Source of the DNA: Rhodocyclales bacterium
GTDB taxonomy: Bacteria > Pseudomonadota > Gammaproteobacteria > Burkholderiales > Rhodocyclaceae
Direction: 5' to 3'
NCBI GenBank assembly: GCA_028292505.1
Contig: JAQGMF010000001.1
Coordinates: 210,363 to 274,362, forward strand
DNA: 64,000 bases
Both the position numbers and the translations under genes were made by a program. Positions 52,789 through 61,502 of the stretch are shown piece by piece. Under the pieces are notes generated by a model. It saw only the letters and a list, made by a program, of their open reading frames with translations, ran no database searches and was not told where the DNA came from. Within the stretch, counting starts at the first letter, position 1. Every line of letters begins with the position of its first letter.

Positions 52789-52808
52789 ATTCAAACGTTT
52801 GTTTGAAT
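52789..52808. promoter_or_regulatory. PsrA/FadR-type operator
   Basis: ATTCAAAC-GTTT-GTTTGAAT is a perfect 8-base inverted repeat with a 4-base spacer. It fits the PsrA motif (G/C)AAAC-N2-4-GTTT(G/C). It lies 20-39 bases before the GTG of the TetR-family gene, so autorepression is expected. Confidence 0.85.
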
Positions 52809-52827
52809 TCTGCCCTGAGGAGATCCA

Positions 52828-53508
52828 GTGCCGCAAGCTGCCGATGACAACCGCTCTGCGCCAGACACGGCCGAACGCATCCTCGATGCGTCGGAGTGGC
52901 TGTTTGCCGAGCACGGTTTTGACGGCACCTCGATGCGTATGATCACGACACGCGCAGCGGTCAACTTGGCATCGGTGAACTACCACTTCGGCAGCAAGGA
53001 AGCGCTCTTTCAGGAAGTGTTTCATCGCCGTCTTGCCGAGCTTAATCGTCAGCGGCTCGAAGCCATCAACCGCATGGAGGCCGATGCGGGTGGCACAGCG
53101 CTCAAGCCCAGCCAGGTGCTCGACGGCTTCTTCGGCCCGGCACTCGAGATGGCGGCAGATACCGAACATGGCGGCTACACCTTCATGCGCCTGCTCGGCC
53201 GTACCTACACCGAGCCTGCAGAATTCATTCGAAAATTTATGGCGGTTGAATATGCCGAGGTTGTCGAACGCTACACCGCAGCGCTGTATGCGGCGTTGCC
53301 CGAGGTGCCGAAGGCCGAAATTGTATGGCGTTTGCATTTCATGATGGGCGCCGTTTCCTACGCCATTTCCGGCATCGACGCGTTGGCATTGCTGACGGGA
53401 CACTTCGATGATGACCCTGCATTGCTCAAGCCTCGACTGACCGCATTCTTGCTCGGCGGTTTGCGCGCTCCGCTGCCCGAGTCGGCGAATACAGCTACAC
53501 GCAAATGA
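52828..53508 (+). CDS. TetR-family regulator, PsrA-like
   Basis: A 226-residue regulator with an N-terminal helix-turn-helix (about residues 17-60, RILDASEWLFAEHGFDGTSMRMI then ASVNYHFGSKEALF). The C-terminal ligand-binding domain resembles PsrA, which senses long-chain acyl-CoA and represses beta-oxidation genes. GTG 52828 follows a strong GAGGAG. It is 19 bases before fadE and probably shares its transcript. Confidence 0.88.
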   Translation: MPQAADDNRSAPDTAERILDASEWLFAEHGFDGTSMRMITTRAAVNLASVNYHFGSKEALFQEVFHRRLAELNRQRLEAINRMEADAGGTALKPSQVLDGFFGPALEMAADTEHGGYTFMRLLGRTYTEPAEFIRKFMAVEYAEVVERYTAALYAALPEVPKAEIVWRLHFMMGAVSYAISGIDALALLTGHFDDDPALLKPRLTAFLLGGLRAPLPESANTATRK

Positions 53509-53527
53509 CAATGATTAGGAGACAAGA

Positions 53528-56029
53528 ATGATCTGGATGATCCTGCTGTTGCCGGTACTGTTCCTGGCGCTTGCAGCATGGCGTGCGACGCTACCGACCT
53601 GGGTCGTGGCGGGTGTTGTCTGGCTGCTGGCTCTCAACGCGGTGGGCGGCGCATCCAACGCGACGACGGGTACGGCCATTGTCGTGTGGCTGGCGCTGAG
53701 CAGTTTCTTCTTGCTCAAGCCGGTGCGCCGCTTCTTCTTCAGCAAGCCGTTGTTTGGCGCTTACCGCGTCATTCTGCCGCCGATGTCTGAAACGGAAAGA
53801 GTTGCGCTCGAAGCCGGCACGGTGTGGTGGGAAGGGCAGCTGTTCAGTGGCAAGCCTGACTGGAAAACGCTTTTGTCATACCCGCAGCCGCAGCTCTCGG
53901 CCGAGGAACAATCCTTTCTCGACAACGAGACCAGCGAGCTATGCCGCCTGATCAGCGACTGGGACACGACGCACATCCACAACGATCTGTCGCCGCAAGC
54001 CTGGCAGTACATCAAGGACAAAGGCTTCCTCGGCATGATCATTCCGAAAGAATATGGTGGCAAAGGCTTCTCCGCCTACATGCATTCGCAAGTCATCGTG
54101 AAGCTGTCCACACGTAGTTCGGCAGGCGCAGTGAGCGTGATGGTGCCGAACTCACTCGGGCCGGCAGAGTTGCTGCTGCACTATGGTACCGACGCGCAGA
54201 AGTCCCACTATCTGCCGCGTCTGGCCAAGGGTCTAGAAGTGCCAGCGTTTGCGCTGACGAGCCCACAGGCCGGTTCCGACGCGGCGGCGATTCCCGATTT
54301 CGGCATCGTCTGCAAAGGCATGTACGAAGGGCGCGAAGTACTCGGTATGCGCGTGACATGGGACAAGCGCTACATCACGCTCGGCCCGATCTGTACCGTG
54401 CTCGGCCTGGCCTTCCGCCTCTACGATCCGGACAAGTTATTGGGCGAAATCGGCAAAGGCGTGGAAGACCTCGGCATCACCTGCGCGTTGGTGCCGCACG
54501 ATCATCCTGGCGTGAACATCGGGCGCCGTCATTTCCCGCTCAACGCGGTTTTCCAGAACGGTCCGAACTGGGGCAAAGACGTTTTCATGCCGCTGGATTT
54601 CATCATCGGCGGACCAGCGATGGCCGGGCAGGGATGGCGTATGCTGATGGAATGTCTGGCGGCTGGCCGCTCCATTTCCCTGCCCGCCTCGAACACCGGC
54701 ATGATGAAGCTCACGGCACGCGCGGTCGGCGCCTATGCCCGCGTGCGTGCGCAGTTCAAGACGGCCATCGGCAAGTTCGAAGGCATCGAGGAGCCGCTTG
54801 CGCGCATCGGAGGCACGCTCTACATGTCTGACGCAGCGCGCGTCATGACAGCCGGTTCCATTGATCTGGGCGAGAAACCCTCGGTGGTTTCCGCGATCGT
54901 CAAATACCACATCACCGAGCGTGGCCGTCAGGTCGTCAATGACGGCATGGATATTCTCGGCGGCAAGGGTATCTGCATGGGGCCGCAGAATTTCCTCGGC
55001 CGCGCTTACCAACAAATCCCGATTGGCATAACGGTGGAAGGTGCCAATATCCTCACGCGCTCGCTGATCATCTTCGGTCAGGGCGCGATCCGTTGCCATC
55101 CTTACGTGCTCAAGGAAATGCGCGCGGCGATGGATGAAGACAGGGATCGCGGATTGATCGTTTTCGACGAAGCATTGTTCGGCCACATCGGTTTTTCCGT
55201 CTCCAACGCGGCGCGTACTTTCCTGATGGGCATTACCGGTTCGCACTGGGTCGTCACGCCTGACGTGGCGCCTGCAGCGCGGCGTTACTACCAGCAACTC
55301 ACGCGTTTCTCTGCAGCCTTTGCATTCATCGCCGATGTGTCCATGCTGACGATGGGCGGTGATCTCAAGCGCAAGGAAAAACTTTCCGCGCGGCTCGGTG
55401 ACATCCTCTCCTACATGTACCTGTGTTCGGCGACGCTCAAACGCTTCGAGGCCGAAGGCCGTCAGGCCGCCGACGCGCCGCTGATGCACTGGGCGATGTG
55501 GGATGCCATGTACAAGACGCAGACGGCGCTCGAAGGCGTGATCTCCAACTTTCCCAATCGCGTAATCGCCATGCTATTGCGTCGCCTCATCTTCCCGCTC
55601 GGTCGCCCTTACGTCGTGCCGTCGGACAGATTGGGTCATGATGTCGCGCGCATACTCATCGAACCCTCGGCCGCGCGTGATCGGTTGGTCGCGGGCAGCT
55701 ACGTGCAGGCCGGTGATGAGGAAGACCCTGTGGCAGTGCTCGAACTCGCACTTGAAGCCAGCATGCAGGCCGAGGCGATCGACGCCAAGGTACGTGTCGC
55801 GCAGAAGGCGGGGAACATCGCAGGTCGCGGGCAGGAAGCGCTGATCGCCGACGCTCTCGCCAAGGGCGTGATTACCAGCGATGAGAAGGCCACGCTGGAG
55901 CGCCGCGAAGTGCTACGTCAAAAGGTCATCCGCGTGGACGACTTCCCGCAGGATTTCGGCATAGGACAAATGGATGCGCATGTGCGGCCGGGATCGGTGT
56001 TGTCGGCAGTGTCGCGTGAGGCGGCGTGA
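53528..56029 (+). CDS. fadE: Acyl-CoA dehydrogenase FadE
   Basis: An 833-residue protein with an N-terminal hydrophobic region (about 1-65, two or three helices), an acyl-CoA dehydrogenase core (FALTSPQAGSDAAAIPD, ITVEGANILTRSLIIFGQGAIRCHPY) and a C-terminal extension (about 620-833). This is the FadE type, long and membrane-associated. It catalyses the first oxidation of beta-oxidation, forming trans-2-enoyl-CoA. A GGAGA ribosome-binding site precedes ATG 53528. Confidence 0.95.
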   Translation: MIWMILLLPVLFLALAAWRATLPTWVVAGVVWLLALNAVGGASNATTGTAIVVWLALSSFFLLKPVRRFFFSKPLFGAYRVILPPMSETERVALEAGTVWWEGQLFSGKPDWKTLLSYPQPQLSAEEQSFLDNETSELCRLISDWDTTHIHNDLSPQAWQYIKDKGFLGMIIPKEYGGKGFSAYMHSQVIVKLSTRSSAGAVSVMVPNSLGPAELLLHYGTDAQKSHYLPRLAKGLEVPAFALTSPQAGSDAAAIPDFGIVCKGMYEGREVLGMRVTWDKRYITLGPICTVLGLAFRLYDPDKLLGEIGKGVEDLGITCALVPHDHPGVNIGRRHFPLNAVFQNGPNWGKDVFMPLDFIIGGPAMAGQGWRMLMECLAAGRSISLPASNTGMMKLTARAVGAYARVRAQFKTAIGKFEGIEEPLARIGGTLYMSDAARVMTAGSIDLGEKPSVVSAIVKYHITERGRQVVNDGMDILGGKGICMGPQNFLGRAYQQIPIGITVEGANILTRSLIIFGQGAIRCHPYVLKEMRAAMDEDRDRGLIVFDEALFGHIGFSVSNAARTFLMGITGSHWVVTPDVAPAARRYYQQLTRFSAAFAFIADVSMLTMGGDLKRKEKLSARLGDILSYMYLCSATLKRFEAEGRQAADAPLMHWAMWDAMYKTQTALEGVISNFPNRVIAMLLRRLIFPLGRPYVVPSDRLGHDVARILIEPSAARDRLVAGSYVQAGDEEDPVAVLELALEASMQAEAIDAKVRVAQKAGNIAGRGQEALIADALAKGVITSDEKATLERREVLRQKVIRVDDFPQDFGIGQMDAHVRPGSVLSAVSREAA

Positions 56030-56055
56030 TGGATATTCAGTCGATCAGCACGAAG

Positions 56056-56285
56056 ACCGTCATTCCCGCCAGCTTTGCATACGGCGAAGCCGCACGACGC
56101 TCCCCTCGCCCGCCTGCGGGGCATAGCAAGGGTTTCGGGTTGCATGCAACCCGCTTGCGCAGCCGGTCGGCAGTGCAATGCCGACCGTGGGGCGCGGAGC
56201 GGGGGCTGGGGAAGAGGGAAATGGCGGGAATCCACTTGTTGGTACCTCACTTGGAGGTGGATTCCCGCTTTCGCGGGAATGACGA
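56056..56285. repeat. Pair of CGTCATTCCCGC-type repeats with inserted sequence
   Basis: The left end GACCGTCATTCCCGCC (56056-56071) and the right end GGATTCCCGCTTTCGCGGGAATGACGA (56259-56285) belong to the dispersed CGTCATTCCCGC family. They enclose about 190 bases with no gene seen. They occupy the 283-base gap between fadE and the thiolase gene and may reduce read-through. Confidence 0.75.
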
Positions 56286-56312
56286 AAGCATTTTTTCGCG
56301 AAGGTGCGCAGT

Positions 56313-57599
56313 GTGACCTTCAAACCCGTCTACATCGTCGACGGCGCGCGCACGCCCTTTCTCAAGGCGCGGAATGCGCCGGGGCCGTTTGCGGCGTCCG
56401 ACCTCGCCACCATCGCGGGCCGCACCCTGCTTGCGCGTCAGCCCTTCGCTGCGGAGCAACTCGACGAAGTGATTCTCGGTTGCGCTTCGCCTTCGCCGGA
56501 CGAAGTTAACATCGGTCGTGTCGCCGCGTTGCGCATGGGTTGCGGCAACAAGGTGCCGGGCTGGACCGTGATGCGTAATTGCGCCTCCGGCATGCAGGCA
56601 CTCGATTCGGCCATCGCCAACATCCAGTCGGGACGTTCGCAGCTCGTGTTGGCCGGCGGTGTCGATGCCTTGTCGCGCGCACCCTTGTTGTTCTCCGATG
56701 CAATGGTGCGCTGGCTGTCGAGTTGGTACGCGGCCAAAAGCTTCGGCCAGCGGCTCGCGGCGCTGCGCCGTTTCAGGCTCGGTTATCTCGCGCCCGTCTT
56801 CGGTATCGTCAAGGGGCTGACCGACCCGGTGGTCGGGTTGATGATGGGACAGACCGCCGAGAATCTGGCCTGGCGTTTCAACATCAGTCGCGAGGAGATG
56901 GATGCCTTCTCCGTGCGCAGCCATCAGCGTGTCGCAGCCGCGCACGACGCCGGTCACTTCGCAAAAGAGGTGGTGCCGCTCGTTGAAGAATCGGGCGCGG
57001 TTCACGCGGCCGACGATGGACTGCGGCGAGACTCCAGCCTGCCGAACCTCGCCAAGCTGAAACCTTTTTTTGATCGCAAGTACGGCAAGGTCACGCCGGG
57101 CAATAGCTCGCAGGTCACCGATGGCGCGACATGGCTTGTGCTGGCTTCGGAAGAAGCGGTGAAACAATACAGGCTTCAACCCATTGGCATGATTACCGAC
57201 AGCCAGTGGGCAGGCCTCGCGCCAGAACAGATGGGGCTCGGCCCCGTGCATGCAGCGACGCCAATATTGCAACGTCATGGACTTGGCCTGAACGACCTCG
57301 ATGCCTGGGAAATCAACGAAGCGTTCGCCGCGCAAGTCATCGGCTGTGTTCGCGCCTGGGACGATGCGGCTTATTGCCGCGAGCAACTCGGCCTCGATGG
57401 CGTGATGGGCACGCTTGACGAAAGCAAACTCAATATCGATGGTGGCGCAATCGCGCAGGGACACCCGGTTGGCGCAAGCGGCGCGCGCATCGTGTTGCAT
57501 CTATTGCATGTCCTGCGTCGCACGGGCGGCAAGAAAGGCATCGCCACGATTTGTATTGGCGGCGGGCAGGGCGGCGCGATGCTGGTGGAGGCGCTGTGA
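56313..57599 (+). CDS. Acetyl-CoA C-acyltransferase (thiolase), FadA/FadI-like
   Basis: A 428-residue thiolase with the nucleophile Cys90 (RNCASGMQALDSA), the His in GGAIAQGHPVGASG and the second Cys in TICIGGGQGGA. It splits 3-ketoacyl-CoA to acetyl-CoA and a shortened acyl-CoA. GTG 56313 is preferred over GTG 56304 because it follows AAGG at the right distance and gives MTFKPVYIVDG. It is followed by a FadB/J-like gene after 46 bases. The length is nearer to FadI (436) than to FadA (387). Confidence 0.9.
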   Translation: MTFKPVYIVDGARTPFLKARNAPGPFAASDLATIAGRTLLARQPFAAEQLDEVILGCASPSPDEVNIGRVAALRMGCGNKVPGWTVMRNCASGMQALDSAIANIQSGRSQLVLAGGVDALSRAPLLFSDAMVRWLSSWYAAKSFGQRLAALRRFRLGYLAPVFGIVKGLTDPVVGLMMGQTAENLAWRFNISREEMDAFSVRSHQRVAAAHDAGHFAKEVVPLVEESGAVHAADDGLRRDSSLPNLAKLKPFFDRKYGKVTPGNSSQVTDGATWLVLASEEAVKQYRLQPIGMITDSQWAGLAPEQMGLGPVHAATPILQRHGLGLNDLDAWEINEAFAAQVIGCVRAWDDAAYCREQLGLDGVMGTLDESKLNIDGGAIAQGHPVGASGARIVLHLLHVLRRTGGKKGIATICIGGGQGGAMLVEAL

Positions 57600-57645
57600 T
57601 GGGGATTGCGATCGGAAGGATACCCGTTTATGAAAGATCAATGCC

Positions 57646-59583
57646 ATGAGCGAACTATCACTACGCCATTGGCATGTTCGCCGTGACGAACAAGGCATCG
57701 CCTGGGTGACCATCGACGTCGCCGACAGCGCCGCCAATACGCTCGGCAGCGAAGTCCTCCTCGAATTTGCACAAGTGCTCGACGCGCTCGAAGCCGCGCC
57801 GCCGACAGGTATGGTCATCCAGTCCGGCAAGGCCGCAGGCTTCATCGCGGGCGCCGACCTGGATGAATACTCGAAGATAGATGACGTGGCTGGCATCAAG
57901 GCCATTGTGGCGCGTAACTGGGCGCTCTTCGATCGGCTCGAAGCCGTGGCATGGCCAACGCTTGCATTGATTCGCGGGCATTGCATGGGTGGTGGCCTGG
58001 AGCTATCGCTGGCCTGTCGTTATCGCGTCGCGGTGGACGAACCCGCTACACGCATGGCATTACCGGAAGTGATGTTGGGGATTACGCCGGGCTGGGGCGG
58101 CATGCTGCGTCTGCCGCGCACAGTCGGGCCGGCCGCGGCGATGGACATGATGCTTACCGGCAAGCAGATCGACGCCAAACGCGCCAAGCGTATCGGTCTG
58201 GTCGATGAATGCGTGCCGCCGCGCGTCATGGAAAATGCTGCCCGCATGTTGGTGCTTTCCGGCCAGCCGCGCCGCGAACTGAGCCGCGTGCAGGCATGGC
58301 TCAATGGACCGCTGAAATTCTTGGTGGCGACTGGCGCGCGCAGGCAGGTCGTCAAGCGCGCACGTCAGGAAAATTATCCGGCGCCCTACGCCATCATCGA
58401 CACCTGGCAGCATTTCAACGGCAATTCGTTGGATGTACCGCCGACTCATCCCGCTTCGCTGGAACATATCTTTGCGCAAGGCACGGCGCGCAATCTAGTG
58501 CGTGTGTTCTTCCTGCAGCAGCGCCTCAAGGCGCTTGGCAAGGGCAGCGATTTTGCGGCGAAGCATGTTCATGTCATAGGGGCCGGTGTGATGGGCGGTG
58601 ACATCGCAGCATGGTGCGCGCTGCGAGGGCTGACCGTGACCCTGCAGGATCAGGGCATCGAGCGCATCGCGCCGGCCATCAAACGTGCCGCGCAAGGCTT
58701 CGGCAAGAAGTATCGTGGCGATCGCAAGCAGGTGCGTTTCGCCATGGATCGGCTGATCGCCGATCCCGATGGCAGTGGCGTCGCGCAAGCGGATGTCATT
58801 ATCGAAGCGATCTTCGAGAATCTCGACGCCAAGCACGCCCTGTTCCGCGATCTTGAAGCGCGCGCGAAGCCTGACGCCATTCTCGCTACGAACACTTCGA
58901 GCCTGAAGCTCGAAGACATCGGCAGCGTGTTGACGCGCCCCGAGCGTCTCGTCGGCATCCACTTCTTCAATCCCGTTGCGCAGATGCCGCTGGTCGAAGT
59001 GGTCGAAGGCGAGCATACCGACGCAGCAGTGTTCGCCCGCGCACAGGCTTTCGTGCGACAGCTCGATAAGCTGCCGCTGCCGGTAAAGAGCGCGCCGGGC
59101 TTTCTGGTCAATGCGGTGCTCGGTCCTTATCTTCTCGAAGCCATGCGTTGCGTGGACGAGGGCCATTCGCCGGAGACCGTCGACGCGGCGATGGTGCGCT
59201 TTGGTATGCCCATGGGTCCGATTGAATTGGCGGACACAGTAGGATTAGATATCGCCATGGCAACCGGCAAGGCGCTGACCGGTACCAGCAAGGTGCCACG
59301 CGCACTGCAGGAACGCGTAGCGGCAGGCAAACTGGGACGCAAGAGCGGCGCCGGTTTCTATGTTTGGGAAGAGGGTCGCGCGCGCAAGGATGACTTGCCG
59401 GACAATGTTGCGGGTCTGGCCGAACGCCTGCTCGAACCGCTCGTCGCAGCGACGCGCAGATGCGTTGCCGCAGGGATCGTCGCCGACGCCGATCTGGCGG
59501 ATGCGGGCGTAATATTTGGCACCGGCTTCGCACCGTGGACGGGCGGCCCACTGCACCATTTCGCTGGCAGCGAAAGCAGTTAA
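57646..59583 (+). CDS. Multifunctional enoyl-CoA hydratase/3-hydroxyacyl-CoA dehydrogenase (FadB/FadJ-like)
   Basis: A 645-residue fusion: an N-terminal crotonase domain (about 1-210; RGHCMGGGLELSLA oxyanion hole, catalytic Glu in ALPEVMLGITPGWGG) and a C-terminal dehydrogenase (about 305-620; VIGAGVMGGDIA for NAD, His in GIHFFNPVAQ). It performs hydration and the second oxidation. It is about 70-85 residues shorter than E. coli FadJ or FadB. It pairs with the thiolase gene just upstream as the alpha subunit of a trifunctional complex. ATG 57646 is preceded by a weak ribosome-binding site. Confidence 0.92.
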   Translation: MSELSLRHWHVRRDEQGIAWVTIDVADSAANTLGSEVLLEFAQVLDALEAAPPTGMVIQSGKAAGFIAGADLDEYSKIDDVAGIKAIVARNWALFDRLEAVAWPTLALIRGHCMGGGLELSLACRYRVAVDEPATRMALPEVMLGITPGWGGMLRLPRTVGPAAAMDMMLTGKQIDAKRAKRIGLVDECVPPRVMENAARMLVLSGQPRRELSRVQAWLNGPLKFLVATGARRQVVKRARQENYPAPYAIIDTWQHFNGNSLDVPPTHPASLEHIFAQGTARNLVRVFFLQQRLKALGKGSDFAAKHVHVIGAGVMGGDIAAWCALRGLTVTLQDQGIERIAPAIKRAAQGFGKKYRGDRKQVRFAMDRLIADPDGSGVAQADVIIEAIFENLDAKHALFRDLEARAKPDAILATNTSSLKLEDIGSVLTRPERLVGIHFFNPVAQMPLVEVVEGEHTDAAVFARAQAFVRQLDKLPLPVKSAPGFLVNAVLGPYLLEAMRCVDEGHSPETVDAAMVRFGMPMGPIELADTVGLDIAMATGKALTGTSKVPRALQERVAAGKLGRKSGAGFYVWEEGRARKDDLPDNVAGLAERLLEPLVAATRRCVAAGIVADADLADAGVIFGTGFAPWTGGPLHHFAGSESS

Positions 59584-59611
59584 ATGGCATTGGCAAATAC
59601 AGGATCGCAGC

Positions 59612-60040
59612 ATGATTGATAGGACCGATGAGAGTGAGCAGCAAGGGGAGCAAGAGCCCGTCTCGTTGCCGAACCGCGAACCGGTTCTGCGCGTCATTCC
59701 CATGCCCAAGGACCTCAACGCTTCGGGCGATGTTTTCGGCGGCTGGATCATGGCTCACGTCGATCTGGCCGCTTCGATACCCGCTGTGCGCCGCGCCAAG
59801 GGGCGTGTTGTCACCGTGGCGGTGAATGCCTTCGTTTTCAGGGAGCCGGTCTTCAAGAGCGATCTGGTTAGTTTTTATGCGCACGTCATTCGTGAGGGAA
59901 CGACCTCCATGACGGTGGACGTGGAGGTGTACTCCGAACGCGATCCCGCCGACCCGAAGATTGTCAAGGTTACCGAGGCGACGCTGACTTACGTGGCAAT
60001 AGACGGCCAGGGAAAGAAGCGACCGCTACCCACTCTTTGA
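59612..60040 (+). CDS. Acyl-CoA thioesterase, YciA-like hotdog protein
   Basis: A 142-residue hotdog thioesterase with the family block MPKDLNASGDVFGGWIMAHVD (Asn and Asp in the active site). It hydrolyses acyl-CoA esters and may relieve CoA sequestration during fatty-acid degradation. The frame is open further upstream inside the FadB/J-like gene; ATG 59612 lies after that stop. A tandem repeat follows immediately after the stop codon. Confidence 0.9.
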   Translation: MIDRTDESEQQGEQEPVSLPNREPVLRVIPMPKDLNASGDVFGGWIMAHVDLAASIPAVRRAKGRVVTVAVNAFVFREPVFKSDLVSFYAHVIREGTTSMTVDVEVYSERDPADPKIVKVTEATLTYVAIDGQGKKRPLPTL

Positions 60041-60086
60041 CCAAATAGGTTTGATCAAATAGGTTTTGCCAAATAGGTTTGACCAA
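60036..60086. repeat. Tandem imperfect direct repeats upstream of fadL
   Basis: TTGACCAAATAGGT, TTGATCAAATAGGT and TTGCCAAATAGGT follow one another, with a partial fourth copy TTGACCAA, at a period of 13-15 bases. The first copy begins within the thioesterase stop codon. The array ends 30 bases before the fadL start. Confidence 0.85.
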
Positions 60087-60116
60087 CATCCAGACCGCAA
60101 CATCACAGGAGAGCAA

Positions 60117-61415
60117 ATGATGAAACATAGAAAGCAACAAAAAGTAATCGTCCAATCCGTCGTTGCAGCACTTGCCGTTCTGGGAGCGGGCGCTGCCTCA
60201 GCTGCCGGATTCCAGTTGCTTGAGCAGAATGCGAGCGGATTAGGTAACGCTTATGCGGGATCGGCTGCGGTATCTGAAAATGCCAGCACGATTTTCTTCA
60301 ATCCAGCCGGCATGACACAGATACAGGGAAACGAGATTTCGCTTGGGGTCAATGCCGTGCGTCCCAGCTACAAGTTTTCCAACGGAAATTCAGCCGACAC
60401 GCCAGCTGCGACAGGATCGAATGGCGGTGATGCAGGCGGCTGGGCTGCCGTTCCGAATATTTATATGGCGTTCGCAGTTGACAAGGCCTGGCATGTGGGC
60501 TTGGGTATCAGCTCTCCATTTGGCTTGCAGACGAAATATGACGCGGATTGGGCTGGCCGATTTCAATCTACCAAGTTTGAGATCAAGACCATCAACATCA
60601 ATCCTTCGCTTGCATATCAGGTGAACGAAAAATTGTCGTTGGGTGGTGGCCTCAATTGGCAAAAGTTCGACGCCACCTATGAACGTCAAGCGGCTGTTGG
60701 CGTCCCGCCTTTCGTCAGCCCGGCGTTCAACGCGGCAGCTCAAAATACGGCGCTCCGACTTAAAGTCAGCGATGACAGTTTTGGCTGGAATATCGGGGTT
60801 TTGCTGAAGCCTTCCGAGACGACCAAAGTTGGTTTGTCATATAGATCGAGAATCAAATACAAACTAACGGGAGATTTGACATCTACGAATCAGACCATCG
60901 CCCCCGATTCGGGAGCGACAGCCAGCATTACGATGCCTGACACGTTCATCACTAGCGTCACACAAAAGCTCGACGATAAGTGGGAGATGCTCGGAGATCT
61001 GTCGTGGACTGGCTGGCACAAGATTCAGGACGTAGACATTTTCCGGACGAATAGCAGCACACCCGCTCAAACCCTGAACGCGAGGTTCCGCAATACATGG
61101 CGTATTGCGCTGGGGGCCAACTATCAGTTGAACGATGCCTGGAAACTTAAGACCGGCATTGCCTACGATCAGAGCCCTGTCCGCAGCGCTGATATGCGCC
61201 TGACTTCATTGCCGGACAACAACCGTACTTGGTTCTCCGCAGGTACTCAATGGAAGCCAACGAAGACCGCGACGATTGATCTGGGTGCTTCCTATCTCTA
61301 CATCAAGAAGACCCCCATTCATAATGATCAGTCAGCTTCTGGTCGGGGCTTGGTGGACGGCACATACGACGGCAGCGTCTTTATTCTTGGCGCGCAATAT
61401 TCTCAAGCCTTCTAA
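60117..61415 (+). CDS. fadL: Long-chain fatty acid outer-membrane transporter FadL
   Basis: A 432-residue outer-membrane beta-barrel protein with a signal peptide (cleavage near ASA-AGFQ). The N-terminal hatch AGFQLLEQNASGLGNAYAG is the FadL signature, and the last residue is Phe as in many barrel proteins. It lets long-chain fatty acids cross the outer membrane for FadE and the other enzymes. ATG 60117 follows AGGAGA. Confidence 0.94.
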   Translation: MMKHRKQQKVIVQSVVAALAVLGAGAASAAGFQLLEQNASGLGNAYAGSAAVSENASTIFFNPAGMTQIQGNEISLGVNAVRPSYKFSNGNSADTPAATGSNGGDAGGWAAVPNIYMAFAVDKAWHVGLGISSPFGLQTKYDADWAGRFQSTKFEIKTININPSLAYQVNEKLSLGGGLNWQKFDATYERQAAVGVPPFVSPAFNAAAQNTALRLKVSDDSFGWNIGVLLKPSETTKVGLSYRSRIKYKLTGDLTSTNQTIAPDSGATASITMPDTFITSVTQKLDDKWEMLGDLSWTGWHKIQDVDIFRTNSSTPAQTLNARFRNTWRIALGANYQLNDAWKLKTGIAYDQSPVRSADMRLTSLPDNNRTWFSAGTQWKPTKTATIDLGASYLYIKKTPIHNDQSASGRGLVDGTYDGSVFILGAQYSQAF

Positions 61416-61502
61416 CGCGCCGCGTCTAGGAATGCATTCGTCATTTTGTGATCGGACGTGTTTTTGTGAAACATGTCCGATTGTTTGGCGAACGAGGTGC
61501 TC

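Noticed and set aside
54437..55489. 350-residue minus-strand open frame inside fadE
   Set aside because: Antisense to conserved acyl-CoA dehydrogenase blocks; no homology seen.
56247..57500. 417-residue minus-strand open frame over the thiolase gene
   Set aside because: Antisense to the thiolase, which has all catalytic residues.
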